Notes under the pieces: model-generated
Databases searched by the model: none
Told to the model about the DNA's origin: nothing
The model's input: only the letters and a program-made list of their open reading frames with translations
Translations under genes and position numbers: made by a program
From: Pedobacter steynii
GTDB lineage: Bacteria > Bacteroidota > Bacteroidia > Sphingobacteriales > Sphingobacteriaceae
Direction: 5' to 3'
NCBI RefSeq assembly: GCF_900103665.1
Contig: NZ_FNGY01000008.1
Location: 124,001 to 188,000, forward strand
Length of the DNA: 64,000 bases
In this document: positions 1 through 9,098 of the stretch, in pieces
Numbering within the stretch: the stretch's first letter is position 1
How the letters are laid out: each line of letters begins with the position of its first letter

Positions 1-35
1 ACCAGGGTCCTCAAGCTAAAAATTACATATAAAGT

Positions 36-1154
36 ATGGCCAAACCTCCAAAGCACAAGAAGAAACGTCAGCATTACGCCTTACCACATGCCGGATCGAG
101 TCCGGGGATGATATACATTGATGAGAAGGCCGTAAAACCGATCATCAATCTTTATCAATACAATGCGGAAAGCTATAAGGTTCATGAATTAAATGACATC
201 AGTAACCTTAAACAAATCCTGAGTGATAAGAATTACACCTTTTGGGTGGAGATTAAAGGATTTAAATCCCTGACCTTATTCGAGACGTTAACCAGGGACT
301 TTGGAGTCAATAAACTAATTCTGGAAGACATCACCAGAACTTATCAGCGGCCAAAGCAGGAGGAGTACGACAACCATGTTTTTGCCGTAAGCAGAATGCT
401 GCAGCTGGATGAAAATCAGAACCTGGATAACCAGCAATATTCCTTTCTGCTGACCGATAATGCACTGTTTACCTTCCAGGAACACTATGAAGATTGCTTA
501 GATCCGGTGCGTTCCCGCCTGAAGATCGGAAAGGGCAATATCCGGACCGGTGGAAGCAGTTACCTGATGTATGCACTGATGGACATCATCATTGATACCT
601 ATTTCGAAATCCTGGGTGCCTGGGGCGATGAGCTGGATAATATTGAAGACCGTTTGTTTGATAAACCCGATAAGACGGTCATGTTTGATACACAACTGAT
701 CAAAAGAAACCTGATCAACATCAGGAGGGTCGCCTGGCCGGAGCGCGACAAGCTGAACGACATCCTGCGAAGTGATACCCATTTAATTCCGGATCAAACG
801 AAAATATACATCCGCGATGCTTATGACCATTGTATCCAGATCATCGACATTGTCGAATCTTTAAAAGAGATCTCTGCCAGTAATATAGACATGTATCTTT
901 CCATCATCAGCAACAGGATGAACGAGATCATGAAAGTGCTGACGATCATTTCTTCCATATTTATTCCCCTCACTTTTATCGCAGGGATTTATGGAATGAA
1001 CTTTGCAATCGAAGATCCTGTAACCCATAAATTACTGCCAAAGAATATGCCGGAGCTCTATCAGGAGCATGGCTATTTGTATACGATGATCGTCATGGCT
1101 GCAATTGCGGTTGTACAAATCATATATTTCTGGCGTAAAGGATGGTTTAAATAA
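36..1154 (+). CDS. corA: CorA-family magnesium/cobalt channel
   Basis: This 372-residue protein matches the CorA family of pentameric inner-membrane channels for Mg2+ and Co2+ uptake. A long cytoplasmic N-terminal region is followed by two C-terminal membrane segments at about residues 300-320 and 348-367. The signature Gly-Met-Asn sits at residues 320-322, at the end of the first membrane helix, where the family's selectivity filter lies. The C-terminus ends in a basic cluster (RKGWFK), as expected for the inside face. The start follows a short leader at the window edge, so its promoter may lie outside. The mgtE gene begins 27 bp after the stop, so the two Mg2+ systems are probably co-transcribed. 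The family call is firm; the preferred metal is inferred. Confidence 0.93.
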   Translation: MAKPPKHKKKRQHYALPHAGSSPGMIYIDEKAVKPIINLYQYNAESYKVHELNDISNLKQILSDKNYTFWVEIKGFKSLTLFETLTRDFGVNKLILEDITRTYQRPKQEEYDNHVFAVSRMLQLDENQNLDNQQYSFLLTDNALFTFQEHYEDCLDPVRSRLKIGKGNIRTGGSSYLMYALMDIIIDTYFEILGAWGDELDNIEDRLFDKPDKTVMFDTQLIKRNLINIRRVAWPERDKLNDILRSDTHLIPDQTKIYIRDAYDHCIQIIDIVESLKEISASNIDMYLSIISNRMNEIMKVLTIISSIFIPLTFIAGIYGMNFAIEDPVTHKLLPKNMPELYQEHGYLYTMIVMAAIAVVQIIYFWRKGWFK

Positions 1155-1181
1155 GTGTGATTATTGTAACTTTGGCTACGC

Positions 1182-2531
1182 ATGCAATCTTTCGACCTGG
1201 ACAAAACAGACGTATCTAAAATCAAGAACGCCTTAAATAGTGATGATGAACAACTTAAAGTTATTCTTGAGGAATACCATGCTTCAGAAATAGCGATCCT
1301 GTTTGAAAGCATTACGAGTGAGGACAGGCAAAGAATCATCAACCTGTTGTCGGTGGAGATTGCTTCCGAGGTCATCTCGGAGATGCATGAAGAATCCCAC
1401 CCGGAGGAATTGCTGTTACAACTTCACCCTGATAAACGGACGGAGATCGTAGAAGAGCTGGATTATGATGATGCAACAGACATCATTTCCCAGCTGGAAG
1501 AGCATGAGCAAAAGGAAATCTTAGAAGATTTAAGTGAGGATGATGCCTCCAGTATCCGGAACCTGTTAAGCTATCACGAAAAGACTGCGGGTGGTTTGAT
1601 GAACACGGAGTTCATCCGGGTAAACCTGAATTTAACTAAAAAAGATGCGATCGATGAGATCATTCGTCAGAGTGAAGAGATCGAAGAATTCTATACCATA
1701 TTTGTGATTGATGATGACAATGTGTTTCAGGGAATCGTTTCCTTAAAGGACATCATCAAAGCAAAAGGAAACGTACACATCACGGAGCTGGTAAAGGCGG
1801 AAGTGGCATGGGTACACCCTGATACCGATCAGGAAGAAGTGGCCAGACTGATCTCACAATACAACATCACGAGTATTCCCGTAGTAGATAACGACATGAA
1901 ATTACTCGGAAGAGTGACCTTTGATGACGTGATCGACGTTATGGAGGATGAAAATACGGAGGATATCCTGAAAATATCCGGGGTTTCTGAGGATGAGGAA
2001 CTGAGTGGTAACTGGGTGGAAGCGGTAAAATCCCGTTTGCCCTGGTTGATCATTAACCTGGGCACTGCATTTCTGGCTTCTGCCGTGGTTCGTCATTTTG
2101 GCTCTACCATTGAGAAAATCGCTGTACTTTCTGCTTACATGACTATCATTGCAGGAATGGGTGGAAATGCCGCCACACAGGCACTCGCGGTTACGGTAAG
2201 AAGAATTTCCTTATACGACCTGACCGACAGCCAGGCTTACCGGACGGTACTCAAAGAATTCACTGTAGGATTGATCAATGGGGCGGTTACGGGATTAATT
2301 GTATTTCTTTTCGCCATATTTTTCGATAGCAATCCCTTGCTTGGCGTGGTTATTTTCCTGGCTATGACGGGTAATCTACTGATTGCGGGGGTTACCGGAG
2401 CAGGCATTCCCTTAGTATTAAAAAGGGTAGGAATAGATCCGGCCATTGCTTCTTCAATAATTATTACAACATTTACAGATGTTTTCGGATTTTTGCTCTT
2501 GCTGGGATTAGCAAGCAAACTATTACTTTAA
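1182..2531 (+). CDS. mgtE: MgtE-family magnesium transporter
   Basis: This 449-residue protein has the full MgtE arrangement. An acidic N-terminal helical domain (about 20-130) is followed by paired CBS domains (about 135-260) and a C-terminal membrane domain of about five helices (about 285-449). The many Asp and Glu residues in the N and CBS domains fit the known Mg2+-sensing gate. The membrane part contains the conserved GMGGNAATQ stretch. MgtE is a dimeric Mg2+-selective channel in the inner membrane that closes when cytoplasmic Mg2+ is high. It lies between corA and bioB on one strand with short gaps, suggesting one transcript. Confidence 0.93.
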   Translation: MQSFDLDKTDVSKIKNALNSDDEQLKVILEEYHASEIAILFESITSEDRQRIINLLSVEIASEVISEMHEESHPEELLLQLHPDKRTEIVEELDYDDATDIISQLEEHEQKEILEDLSEDDASSIRNLLSYHEKTAGGLMNTEFIRVNLNLTKKDAIDEIIRQSEEIEEFYTIFVIDDDNVFQGIVSLKDIIKAKGNVHITELVKAEVAWVHPDTDQEEVARLISQYNITSIPVVDNDMKLLGRVTFDDVIDVMEDENTEDILKISGVSEDEELSGNWVEAVKSRLPWLIINLGTAFLASAVVRHFGSTIEKIAVLSAYMTIIAGMGGNAATQALAVTVRRISLYDLTDSQAYRTVLKEFTVGLINGAVTGLIVFLFAIFFDSNPLLGVVIFLAMTGNLLIAGVTGAGIPLVLKRVGIDPAIASSIIITTFTDVFGFLLLLGLASKLLL

Positions 2532-2546
2532 TTTTTTACAATCTAT

Positions 2547-3554
2547 ATGCAACCAACAAAACACAACTGGACCAAAGAGGAGATATCAGAAATATATCAC
2601 AAACCTTTTCTGGACCTGGTTTACGAAGCTGCCACCATACATCGTGAAAATCAGGATTATTCTGAAGTTCAGATCAGCTCATTGATATCTATAAAAACTG
2701 GCGGATGTGCGGAAGACTGCGCATATTGTCCTCAGGCTGCGAGATACAATACCGGTCTGGAAGTTCAGGCTTTAATGAAAGTAGATCAGGTAGTTGAAGC
2801 TGCAGAAAGGGCGAAAGCCGGCGGCGCTTCACGTTTGTGTATGGGCGCTGCATGGCGCGAAGTACGCGACAACAGAGATTTTGACCGTGTAATTGACATG
2901 GTGAAAGCGGTGAATGAACTGGATATGGAAGTTTGCTGCACTTTGGGCATGCTGACTGAAGGACAGGCACAACGCCTTGCCGATGCCGGATTATACGCGT
3001 ATAACCACAACCTGGATACTTCTGAAGATGACTATAAAAGGATCATCTCTACCAGAACTTATGACGACCGGTTAAACACCTTACACAATGTCCGCAAAGC
3101 AAAACTGACCGTTTGTAGCGGTGGAATTGTGGGCCTTGGCGAAACAGATGAAGACCGTGTTTCGATGTTGCGTACCCTGGCGAACCTGCCTAAACATCCG
3201 GAGTCTGTGCCGATTAACGCGCTGGTTCCTGTAGCGGGAACTCCACTGGAAAATCAGCCAAGAATTCCAATCTGGGAGATGGTCAGGATGATTGCTACCG
3301 CGAGAATCATCATGCCTAAATCTGTGGTCCGTTTATCTGCAGGAAGAAATGAAATGAGTACCGTAGAGCAGGCATTCTGCTTCATGGCTGGTGCGAATTC
3401 TATCTTTGCCGGAGATAAATTACTGACGACACCAAATCCGCACTTTGCCGACGACATGAAGATGTTTGAAATACTAGGGCTGAAAACGAGAGAAGCCTTC
3501 AAGAATGGCCGACCTGCAAATACGCTGAATAAACCTGTAGAAACTACAGCATAA
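2547..3554 (+). CDS. bioB: Biotin synthase
   Basis: This 335-residue radical-SAM enzyme converts dethiobiotin to biotin by inserting sulfur. The cluster-binding CxxxCxxC motif is at Cys54, Cys58 and Cys61, followed by the family's CPQAARY sequence. Further BioB landmarks are YNHNLDTS and the late stretch RLSAGRNEM. Length is typical. It starts 15 bp after mgtE and ends at a strong hairpin, so it is likely the last gene of the corA-mgtE-bioB unit. No other biotin genes are nearby, which is unlike the usual bio clusters. The assignment is very secure. Confidence 0.97.
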   Translation: MQPTKHNWTKEEISEIYHKPFLDLVYEAATIHRENQDYSEVQISSLISIKTGGCAEDCAYCPQAARYNTGLEVQALMKVDQVVEAAERAKAGGASRLCMGAAWREVRDNRDFDRVIDMVKAVNELDMEVCCTLGMLTEGQAQRLADAGLYAYNHNLDTSEDDYKRIISTRTYDDRLNTLHNVRKAKLTVCSGGIVGLGETDEDRVSMLRTLANLPKHPESVPINALVPVAGTPLENQPRIPIWEMVRMIATARIIMPKSVVRLSAGRNEMSTVEQAFCFMAGANSIFAGDKLLTTPNPHFADDMKMFEILGLKTREAFKNGRPANTLNKPVETTA

Positions 3555-3590
3555 AAAAAAGACCCCGGGATTCGGGGTCTTTTTTTTTTA
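3553..3590. terminator. Bidirectional rho-independent terminator between bioB and ohr
   Basis: A perfect 8-bp stem (AGACCCCG at 3560-3567, CGGGGTCT at 3573-3580) has a 5-nt loop, an A-run on the left and a T-run on the right. It separates convergent bioB and ohr and can end transcription from both sides. Confidence 0.92.
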
Positions 3591-3619
3591 GAACGGTTTC
3601 TCTTTTTTTATGAAGGTTT

Positions 3620-4030
3620 TTAGATCGCCGTTACACGGGTTTCAATATTCCCCCTTGTTGCTTTGGAGTACGGACAGGCGCGATGCGCTTTATCCGCCAG
3701 TTTCTGTGCCTCTTCTGTCGTGATCCCGGGAATGTGTACATCCAGGTCTGCAGACAAGGCAAATGCATTGTCGTCTTTATTAAAGGATACATGTACCTCT
3801 ACCGTTGCTTCTGAAACATCAACACCGTCATGTGCCGCTACTGCACCCAGTGCACCCAGATAACAAGGCCCCCAGGCAGCGGCAAATAATTGCTCCGGAT
3901 TGGTGGCTCCACCTTGTCCACCCATTTCTCTTGGTTTTCTTAAATCGAATTCTATCGTTCCGTCGCTTGATTTGATATGACCATCACGTCCACCTTTTGC
4001 GGTAACGGATGCGGTATATATTTTTTCCAT
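3620..4030 (-). CDS. ohr: Organic hydroperoxide resistance protein, Ohr/OsmC family
   Basis: This 136-residue protein matches Ohr, a cytoplasmic thiol peroxidase that reduces organic hydroperoxides with two cysteines. The peroxidatic Cys is in AAWGPCYL (Cys56) and the resolving Cys is in RACPYSKATRGN (Cys119). The preceding TNPEQLFAA block is the usual Ohr sequence. Ohr and OsmC are similar, but length and motifs favour Ohr. No MarR-type OhrR regulator is adjacent, so regulation is not evident. The FUSC-like gene ends 51 bp upstream on the same strand. Confidence 0.92.
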   Translation of the reverse strand: MEKIYTASVTAKGGRDGHIKSSDGTIEFDLRKPREMGGQGGATNPEQLFAAAWGPCYLGALGAVAAHDGVDVSEATVEVHVSFNKDDNAFALSADLDVHIPGITTEEAQKLADKAHRACPYSKATRGNIETRVTAI

Positions 4031-4081
4031 AATTTAAAATGCTGTTAATAGAAGAACAACAATCCTGATGGAATTAAAGTT

Positions 4082-6241
4082 TTAGATTTTAATTTTTTCA
4101 CAGAGCTTAAATATGTCGTAAGCCACTTTTTGGATCAGGTCGAATTGCTCATGAATGATCATTTCATTGCCTTGTGCTTTGTGCTCATTGTCGATATTCT
4201 GCCGGATTAAAGGAACGTTACTAATCGTACTGGTGTGGTTAGACAGCACCTCTATAGACAGGTTCATCAGATAGGTCGTATTGTTGACTACAGGTTTCAG
4301 GTCTTCAAAATCTTTGATCAGATAGGAATGTTCCTTATTATATAAAGATAGCGTCGCGACATAAGAGGACAACAGGTGATTTAACGCCGTAAACTGGTGA
4401 AGCTCTGTCATCAGTAACTGTTTGCTCTTTGGCTCGGAAAACATCCTTTGAAAAAGAGAAGCCAGATTGGCGGTGGTCACATAAACTTCTTTCCTTGCTA
4501 CCTTGTAATTGGTCAGGTTGTGTACCTGGTCTGCATATAAGAAAGTAACCTGTTCAAAGTAGTTCATATTTGCCTTCAGCGTATCCAGCATGGCTTCTTT
4601 CAGTTTCTGATGCTCCCAGTTGGGGAATAAGGAATAACTCGCCAGCAAGGCAATTCCTGATCCGATCAGGGTGTCATAAATCCTTTCCCTGGCAACAGAC
4701 AATCCTCCCATGCCAAGGAAATCAAAAAGCACGAGAATATAAGGTGTCATGAAAAGAACACTGACGACGTAGTTTTTCCGCTGGAAACTATAACAGCCGA
4801 TCATACAAAACAGCAGAATGATAAAGAGCGTGTTTTTATCATGGATATAGACGAGGATACCCATCCCGATAAATGCACCCACCACGGTTCCGATCAGACG
4901 TTCATAATTTCTTTTTTTAGTGAGGCTGAAGCCCGGTTTGGAGATCACCAATATGGTCAGTAAAATCCAGTAGCTATGGGAAAAGTTCAATAACCTCGCC
5001 ACCACAAAGCCAATCAGCATCACGATTGCTACCCTTAAGGAGTGCCTGAAAATAGAAGAGCTAAAGGTTAAGTTTTCTAACAGGATTTTTAAGTCGATGG
5101 GCTGTCTGGTGATGAAACGCTCTACATCAATCTCTCTTGTTTTAAGATTTTTCTTTTCTTTCTTATTGAAATAACCGTTAATGGTTCTTACCCTGGCCAG
5201 GATATTCTCAATGTTGACTTCAATATTTTTAAGTGCAATAATCCCTAAGGTATTGTACTTTCCATCAATATTTTTGCTTTCCAGATCCGTGATTTCTTTT
5301 CGCAGCTTAGAGACATCTTCAATCAATGCGGTAGGCTGATTGGGCGTACCACCGGTTTTAAGTGCAAACGCAATTTCATCCAGCTCTGCTGCAATCTTTC
5401 TGATCACCGCCTCATAGTGGACTAAAATTCCGGATTCATCAAACTGGTCATGCAATTGCTGATAATTATAATAAGTGGACATCACCTGTTCAAACAGGTC
5501 TACCATATCTACAAATACCAATAAAAGGAACCGGCCTTCCGGCGTTGATTCTCTTACAATCTCCCTGGTCTTGAACAATACTTCTCTTACCGCATCCTGT
5601 TTTTCATGTACCAGGACCTGTAACTGCAGCAGGTCTGCATAGTTTTCATCGTAATTGATATTCTGATGATAAAATTTAGCTTTAGCGCGTAGAAATTCGC
5701 TGATTTCCTGTATAGAATCACTGAGTGTCTGTTGCACCAATCGGAATGGCCGGATCCTGTAGACAAAATAGCTCAGCAAGGTGTACCAGATACTGCCTGT
5801 AAAAATGAGTAGAGCGAAGACCAATACTTCTTTCCAGGGTCTGATGTCGTCAATACTAAGCACCATAACGAGCAATGCTGCTGTTCCGATAGCCGCGGAT
5901 CTCAATCCATAGACGAAAAACATCGAAAAGACGAAGCTGAGGATAAACAGCAGGCTACCAATGAAATAGGTGTTGGCATTTGTCAGCCCTACCAAAATAG
6001 ACATCAATGCGATCAGGGCAGTGGTGATGAGCATTGCATTTCTTCGGTGAACAATTGGCCCCGGAGTATCGACTATACTGGCACATAAAGCACCTAAGGA
6101 TAAGGTCATTCCATACTGAAGCATTCCAAATTGAGCGAGAATGAGGGAGGGGCAGAGCACACCAAAAGTAATCCGAAGCCCATCAGCAAAATAGGTACTT
6201 AATAAGAAATCCTGGATACTTCTGATCGGACGATTAAACAT
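4082..6241 (-). CDS. FUSC-family inner-membrane protein (YccS/YhfK-like)
   Basis: This 719-residue protein has two clusters of hydrophobic helices, at about residues 20-170 and 400-530. Each is followed by a long soluble helical region. This duplicated layout is that of the fusaric-acid-resistance/aromatic-acid-exporter-like family (FUSC; YccS and YhfK in E. coli). The second membrane block contains KPGFSLTKKRNYERLIGT, matching the conserved family stretch with the Arg and Gly. Members are proposed exporters of aromatic compounds, but this substrate is unknown. No HlyD-type partner is adjacent. The start gives a short cytoplasmic N-terminus before the first helix. Confidence 0.85.
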   Translation of the reverse strand: MFNRPIRSIQDFLLSTYFADGLRITFGVLCPSLILAQFGMLQYGMTLSLGALCASIVDTPGPIVHRRNAMLITTALIALMSILVGLTNANTYFIGSLLFILSFVFSMFFVYGLRSAAIGTAALLVMVLSIDDIRPWKEVLVFALLIFTGSIWYTLLSYFVYRIRPFRLVQQTLSDSIQEISEFLRAKAKFYHQNINYDENYADLLQLQVLVHEKQDAVREVLFKTREIVRESTPEGRFLLLVFVDMVDLFEQVMSTYYNYQQLHDQFDESGILVHYEAVIRKIAAELDEIAFALKTGGTPNQPTALIEDVSKLRKEITDLESKNIDGKYNTLGIIALKNIEVNIENILARVRTINGYFNKKEKKNLKTREIDVERFITRQPIDLKILLENLTFSSSIFRHSLRVAIVMLIGFVVARLLNFSHSYWILLTILVISKPGFSLTKKRNYERLIGTVVGAFIGMGILVYIHDKNTLFIILLFCMIGCYSFQRKNYVVSVLFMTPYILVLFDFLGMGGLSVARERIYDTLIGSGIALLASYSLFPNWEHQKLKEAMLDTLKANMNYFEQVTFLYADQVHNLTNYKVARKEVYVTTANLASLFQRMFSEPKSKQLLMTELHQFTALNHLLSSYVATLSLYNKEHSYLIKDFEDLKPVVNNTTYLMNLSIEVLSNHTSTISNVPLIRQNIDNEHKAQGNEMIIHEQFDLIQKVAYDIFKLCEKIKI

Positions 6242-6362
6242 AGTGTAAAATTAGTGGTATAATCATCAATTATGCCATGATTTGTGAAATCTGCATAAAA
6301 CAGCTGTTTGATGCAAAATAACAAAAACCTGTCAGAATATTAAGCCGGTTTGCGGCTGATCT

Positions 6363-6400
6363 AAAAAAAATATTCCCCGGATAATGTAACCCGGGGAATA
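6363..6400 (-). terminator. Rho-independent terminator after the cytolysin-like gene
   Basis: A perfect 10-bp stem (TATTCCCCGG at 6371-6380, CCGGGGAATA at 6391-6400) is followed on the minus strand by a run of Ts at 6363-6370. It lies just downstream of the 6424-7563 gene and separates it from the FUSC gene. Confidence 0.9.
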
Positions 6401-6423
6401 CGAATGTTTTTTTACATTTAAGA

Positions 6424-7563
6424 TTACTTGATCGGGTAATCCAGGCGGTATTTATATTGGTAACGATGAAATGAATTGTCAGTTGAAGTCGCGTTACTGG
6501 TCATCAGTTCTACAGGAGCGCCATAATCATTAACAGAGACCGTATTGGCAGCTGCAATCATTGCAAAATACTTTTCTACCTGCTCAGCACCTCTCAGGCT
6601 TTTCAGATGGTTCGTATCACCCGTGCTAAAGCCACGTACAAAAATTGTAATTGTTGCATTCTGAAGTAAGCTTCGATGACTGGCATTGAGGCTTTTTTCT
6701 TCTGCCGCATTAAAGGCCGACTTTATCTCGGCAAACGGAGCATCAGATTCAATTGCAATGGTTGCTGTTCGGCCGTAGGTTACATCTCTGACCACAAGGG
6801 GTTCATCCGGAATGCTGGCAGGGTTCACCTCTGGCGCAAAGAACTTTCCTTCCTTGGGATAGGTGGTAATACCGAATATCCGCAGGGTTGCGCTGGAATA
6901 TAAGCCTGTTTTCTTTTTTATTCGTCGGTTTTCTCCTGGCTTGACATTTAAGAGATTTGAAAAATCCCAGCTGTGGCGTTGATTCAGAGAGATTTCAGCG
7001 TAATTTTCGAAAGGTTCACCAATGGTACCTGCCATTGCATGGACTTTTCTGGTGCCGCCACGGGTCATTTGTTTTTTGATGTAATCCTCCATTGATTTCT
7101 TCGATATTGGCATGTTATCTACCAGATCAAAGCTCCAGTCGCTGGGCAGGACGTCTACAGGTGCCAGAGCATAACCCGTTAATGCTTTAAAGCTAAAATC
7201 AGCTAATGATTTTCCCTTGATCAAGGCCCCCGGATAAACTTGACTATCATCAGCTACCGGACCTAAAACGATGGTACTTATGTCTGGGTAATCTTTCAAT
7301 TCTACGAAAAAGGTAACACCTGTACTATCTCTCCAGACACTGTCGGACATGACACGAATAATGCTTCTACCCGACAAATCTTTGCGAATGGAGTCGATTT
7401 TTAAACGCTTCGGCTGGACAATAACTTTAGTTGTATCTTTTTTGGTGGTGTCTTTTGGTACAACTATAACCGGCGGGGTGCCCGTTTCCGGGTGTTTTGG
7501 GGCCTTTTTACAGGCTATAGACATGGCTATTAGTATAAAAAGGAGAAAATGGCAGGCTTTCAT
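6424..7563 (-). CDS. Lipoprotein resembling thiol-activated (cholesterol-dependent) cytolysin domains 1-3
   Basis: This 379-residue protein begins with a lipoprotein signal whose modified Cys is probably Cys18 (SIAC-KK). A Pro/Thr/Lys-rich linker runs to about residue 52. The rest resembles the thiol-activated cytolysin family: VYPGALIKG (109-117) matches the conserved YPGAL block and VTYGRTATI (261-269) matches the conserved YGR strand. The NDYGAPVEL region fits the end of the pore-forming domain. The C-terminal membrane-binding domain with the Trp-rich undecapeptide is absent, as in the shorter CDC-like proteins of Bacteroidota. Family homologs oligomerise into membrane pores; pore formation, target and export here are inference. 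It is transcribed alone with its own terminator. It could also be a structural relative without lytic activity. Confidence 0.72.
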   Translation of the reverse strand: MKACHFLLFILIAMSIACKKAPKHPETGTPPVIVVPKDTTKKDTTKVIVQPKRLKIDSIRKDLSGRSIIRVMSDSVWRDSTGVTFFVELKDYPDISTIVLGPVADDSQVYPGALIKGKSLADFSFKALTGYALAPVDVLPSDWSFDLVDNMPISKKSMEDYIKKQMTRGGTRKVHAMAGTIGEPFENYAEISLNQRHSWDFSNLLNVKPGENRRIKKKTGLYSSATLRIFGITTYPKEGKFFAPEVNPASIPDEPLVVRDVTYGRTATIAIESDAPFAEIKSAFNAAEEKSLNASHRSLLQNATITIFVRGFSTGDTNHLKSLRGAEQVEKYFAMIAAANTVSVNDYGAPVELMTSNATSTDNSFHRYQYKYRLDYPIK

Positions 7564-7982
7564 ATAGGAAGAAGGATGGTTTTTGTGTTTATTTTCTAAT
7601 AAAAACGAAAAATACTAAATAATATGCAATTTATATAATTAGTTATTTAATAAATATATGTAATATAAAATGCGTCAATAAATATGGAAATTTTGTTAAA
7701 AAGTTAACAATTTGTAAATAGTGGATTTAGGTGGGTTTTGAGTAGAGTAGGGGCTATAGGTTGAGGATTTCGGATAGGGGCGCTAAAGGCCTTATTTTAA
7801 GTCGGTAAATCAGGCCTTGTTTAAAACGTTTTCGTTGCAGTTGATCAGGAAAATAATCAAATATTTACTGTAAATCTGAAGTTTCTGAAATGGAATATTA
7901 TATCTATATTTATTATACCTAATTCGTTTGTTATGAAAACATTATCATACGAATCAATTTACCTGTCAAAATTGTAATCCAT
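7564..7982. other. AT-rich intergenic region without a recognisable gene
   Basis: These 419 bases lie upstream of the cytolysin-like lipoprotein (minus) and the NIPSNAP remnant (plus), so they should hold divergent promoters. The stretch 7600-7720 is strongly AT-rich. A 10-bp palindrome AAAACGTTTT sits at 7823-7832. No coding pattern was found. Confidence 0.6.
7823..7832. promoter_or_regulatory. Palindromic LacI-type operator-like site
   Basis: AAAACGTTTT is a perfect 10-bp palindrome with the central ACGT-type core typical of LacI/GalR-family operators. It lies about 150 bp upstream of the NIPSNAP-like remnant. No LacI-family regulator is in the window, so binding is inferred from sequence only. 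Confidence 0.35.
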
Positions 7983-8229
7983 ATGCAGCGCAGAAAATTC
8001 CTCCAATCTTCAATTTTAGCTACCGCTCTTCAATTTTAGCTACCGCTCTTCAATTTTAGCTACCGCAGGTATAGCAGTAGCCAGCAATCCTGTAATAGCG
8101 GCAGGGGATAGGCAAACCATACAAAAAGAAGTATATGAATGGCGTGAATATGAAATGCGCTTTGCGGCCGACCAGGGGCAACTGGAGAACTATTTTAAGA
8201 CCGCGCTTATTCCGGCATTGAATAAATAA
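7983..8229 (+). pseudogene. Broken and truncated NIPSNAP-family gene with a 20-bp triplication
   Basis: The start codon is followed by a Tat-like signal (MQRRKFLQSSILATA). The frame then hits a stop because a 20-bp unit occurs three times (8007-8026, 8027-8046, 8047-8066). The two extra copies add 40 bp and shift the frame. Read through a single copy, the sequence continues AGIAVASNPVIAA and then KEVYEWREYEMRFAADQG and FKTALIPALNK. That is the start of a NIPSNAP-domain protein as common in Bacteroidota, where full-length members exceed 200 residues. It stops at TAA at 8227-8229 directly after this motif, so most of the domain is missing. Both the shift and the truncation argue against function. 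Confidence 0.8.
8007..8066 (+). repeat. Three perfect tandem copies of a 20-bp unit
   Basis: TCTTCAATTTTAGCTACCGC is repeated head to tail three times without a mismatch. One copy, or four, would keep the NIPSNAP-like frame open; two or three break it. Perfect identity suggests a recent slippage event. Confidence 0.97.
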
Positions 8230-8400
8230 AATTAGCAACACGTTTTTGATTCCCACATCATATTCGCAGGTCTAGTTTTATTTTATTCCAGAAAAAGCAC
8301 CAAAAACACCTCCTATATTTCCTGTGTTATTATTGTCTCATAATTAATATTATGTTAAGTAGTATTATTGAGCAACCACCCTATGGCCCTGATATGTCTC
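8230..8400. other. Gap between the NIPSNAP remnant and rpiA
   Basis: No further NIPSNAP coding sequence or other gene is visible here. No clear terminator for rpiA was found. Confidence 0.5.
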
Positions 8401-9096
8401 CTATATTTTTTCGCGATTAATGATTCTAATCCCTTGTTTACCAGCTACAACAGCCTTAGTCGCCATCTTGTAGAATAAGGAATGTTCTACAACTCCGGGA
8501 ATCATTTTAATATTTGAATTCAGCGCAGAAATCTCCGGTAATTCTTCAAAAAGCACATCTGCCAGCAGATTCCCATTGTCAGAAATCACCAGGCCATCTT
8601 TTTGGTCACTTGTCCGAAGTTTAATCGTTGTCGTTGGATAATCTGATTTCAGCCGATTTAACACCGCTGTTAGCGCTTCAGGAAGCAATTCTACCACTAC
8701 AGGATAAGTATGGTCCAGTTTTGACACCATTTTTGAATCATCTCCGACTAAAATAAATTCCTCCGCCATATTGGCCAGAATCTTTTCACTCGTATGAATG
8801 CCACCACCACTTTTCAACGCATTCAACTCCGCGTCAAATTGATCACAGCCGTCAAAGTAAATTGCCAAAGGTGGATTGACCATCGGCGACAACTGCACTT
8901 TGAGCCCTTTTTCCTGTAATAAGCTTCTCGTTTTAAAAGACGAAGAAACAAAAACCAGGCTTTCCGACAATTCGGGATGATGACTGATAAATCCAATCAG
9001 ATGGGAAATGCTGCTTCCAGCCCCCACTCCTATGGTTTGTCCTGGTTTTAAGAATTGTAAACAGGCTTCTGCCGCTATCAATTTATAATCTGTCAT
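8401..9096 (-). CDS. rpiA: Ribose-5-phosphate isomerase A
   Basis: This 231-residue cytoplasmic enzyme interconverts ribose 5-phosphate and ribulose 5-phosphate in the pentose phosphate pathway. Family landmarks are the phosphate-binding GVGAGSSISHL near the N-terminus, YFDGCDQFD (the usual DGADE-type block) and KSGGGIHTSEKIL with the catalytic-base Glu. It starts only 2 bp after the stop of the upstream GH2 gene, so it is very likely translated from the same message. A link between pentose-phosphate flux and sugar release is suggested by context only. Confidence 0.92.
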   Translation of the reverse strand: MTDYKLIAAEACLQFLKPGQTIGVGAGSSISHLIGFISHHPELSESLVFVSSSFKTRSLLQEKGLKVQLSPMVNPPLAIYFDGCDQFDAELNALKSGGGIHTSEKILANMAEEFILVGDDSKMVSKLDHTYPVVVELLPEALTAVLNRLKSDYPTTTIKLRTSDQKDGLVISDNGNLLADVLFEELPEISALNSNIKMIPGVVEHSLFYKMATKAVVAGKQGIRIINREKI

Positions 9097-9098
9097 GC

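Noticed and set aside
8056..8256. A 66-codon minus-strand frame over the NIPSNAP remnant
   Set aside because: The plus-strand protein match accounts for the region; the reverse frame has no features.
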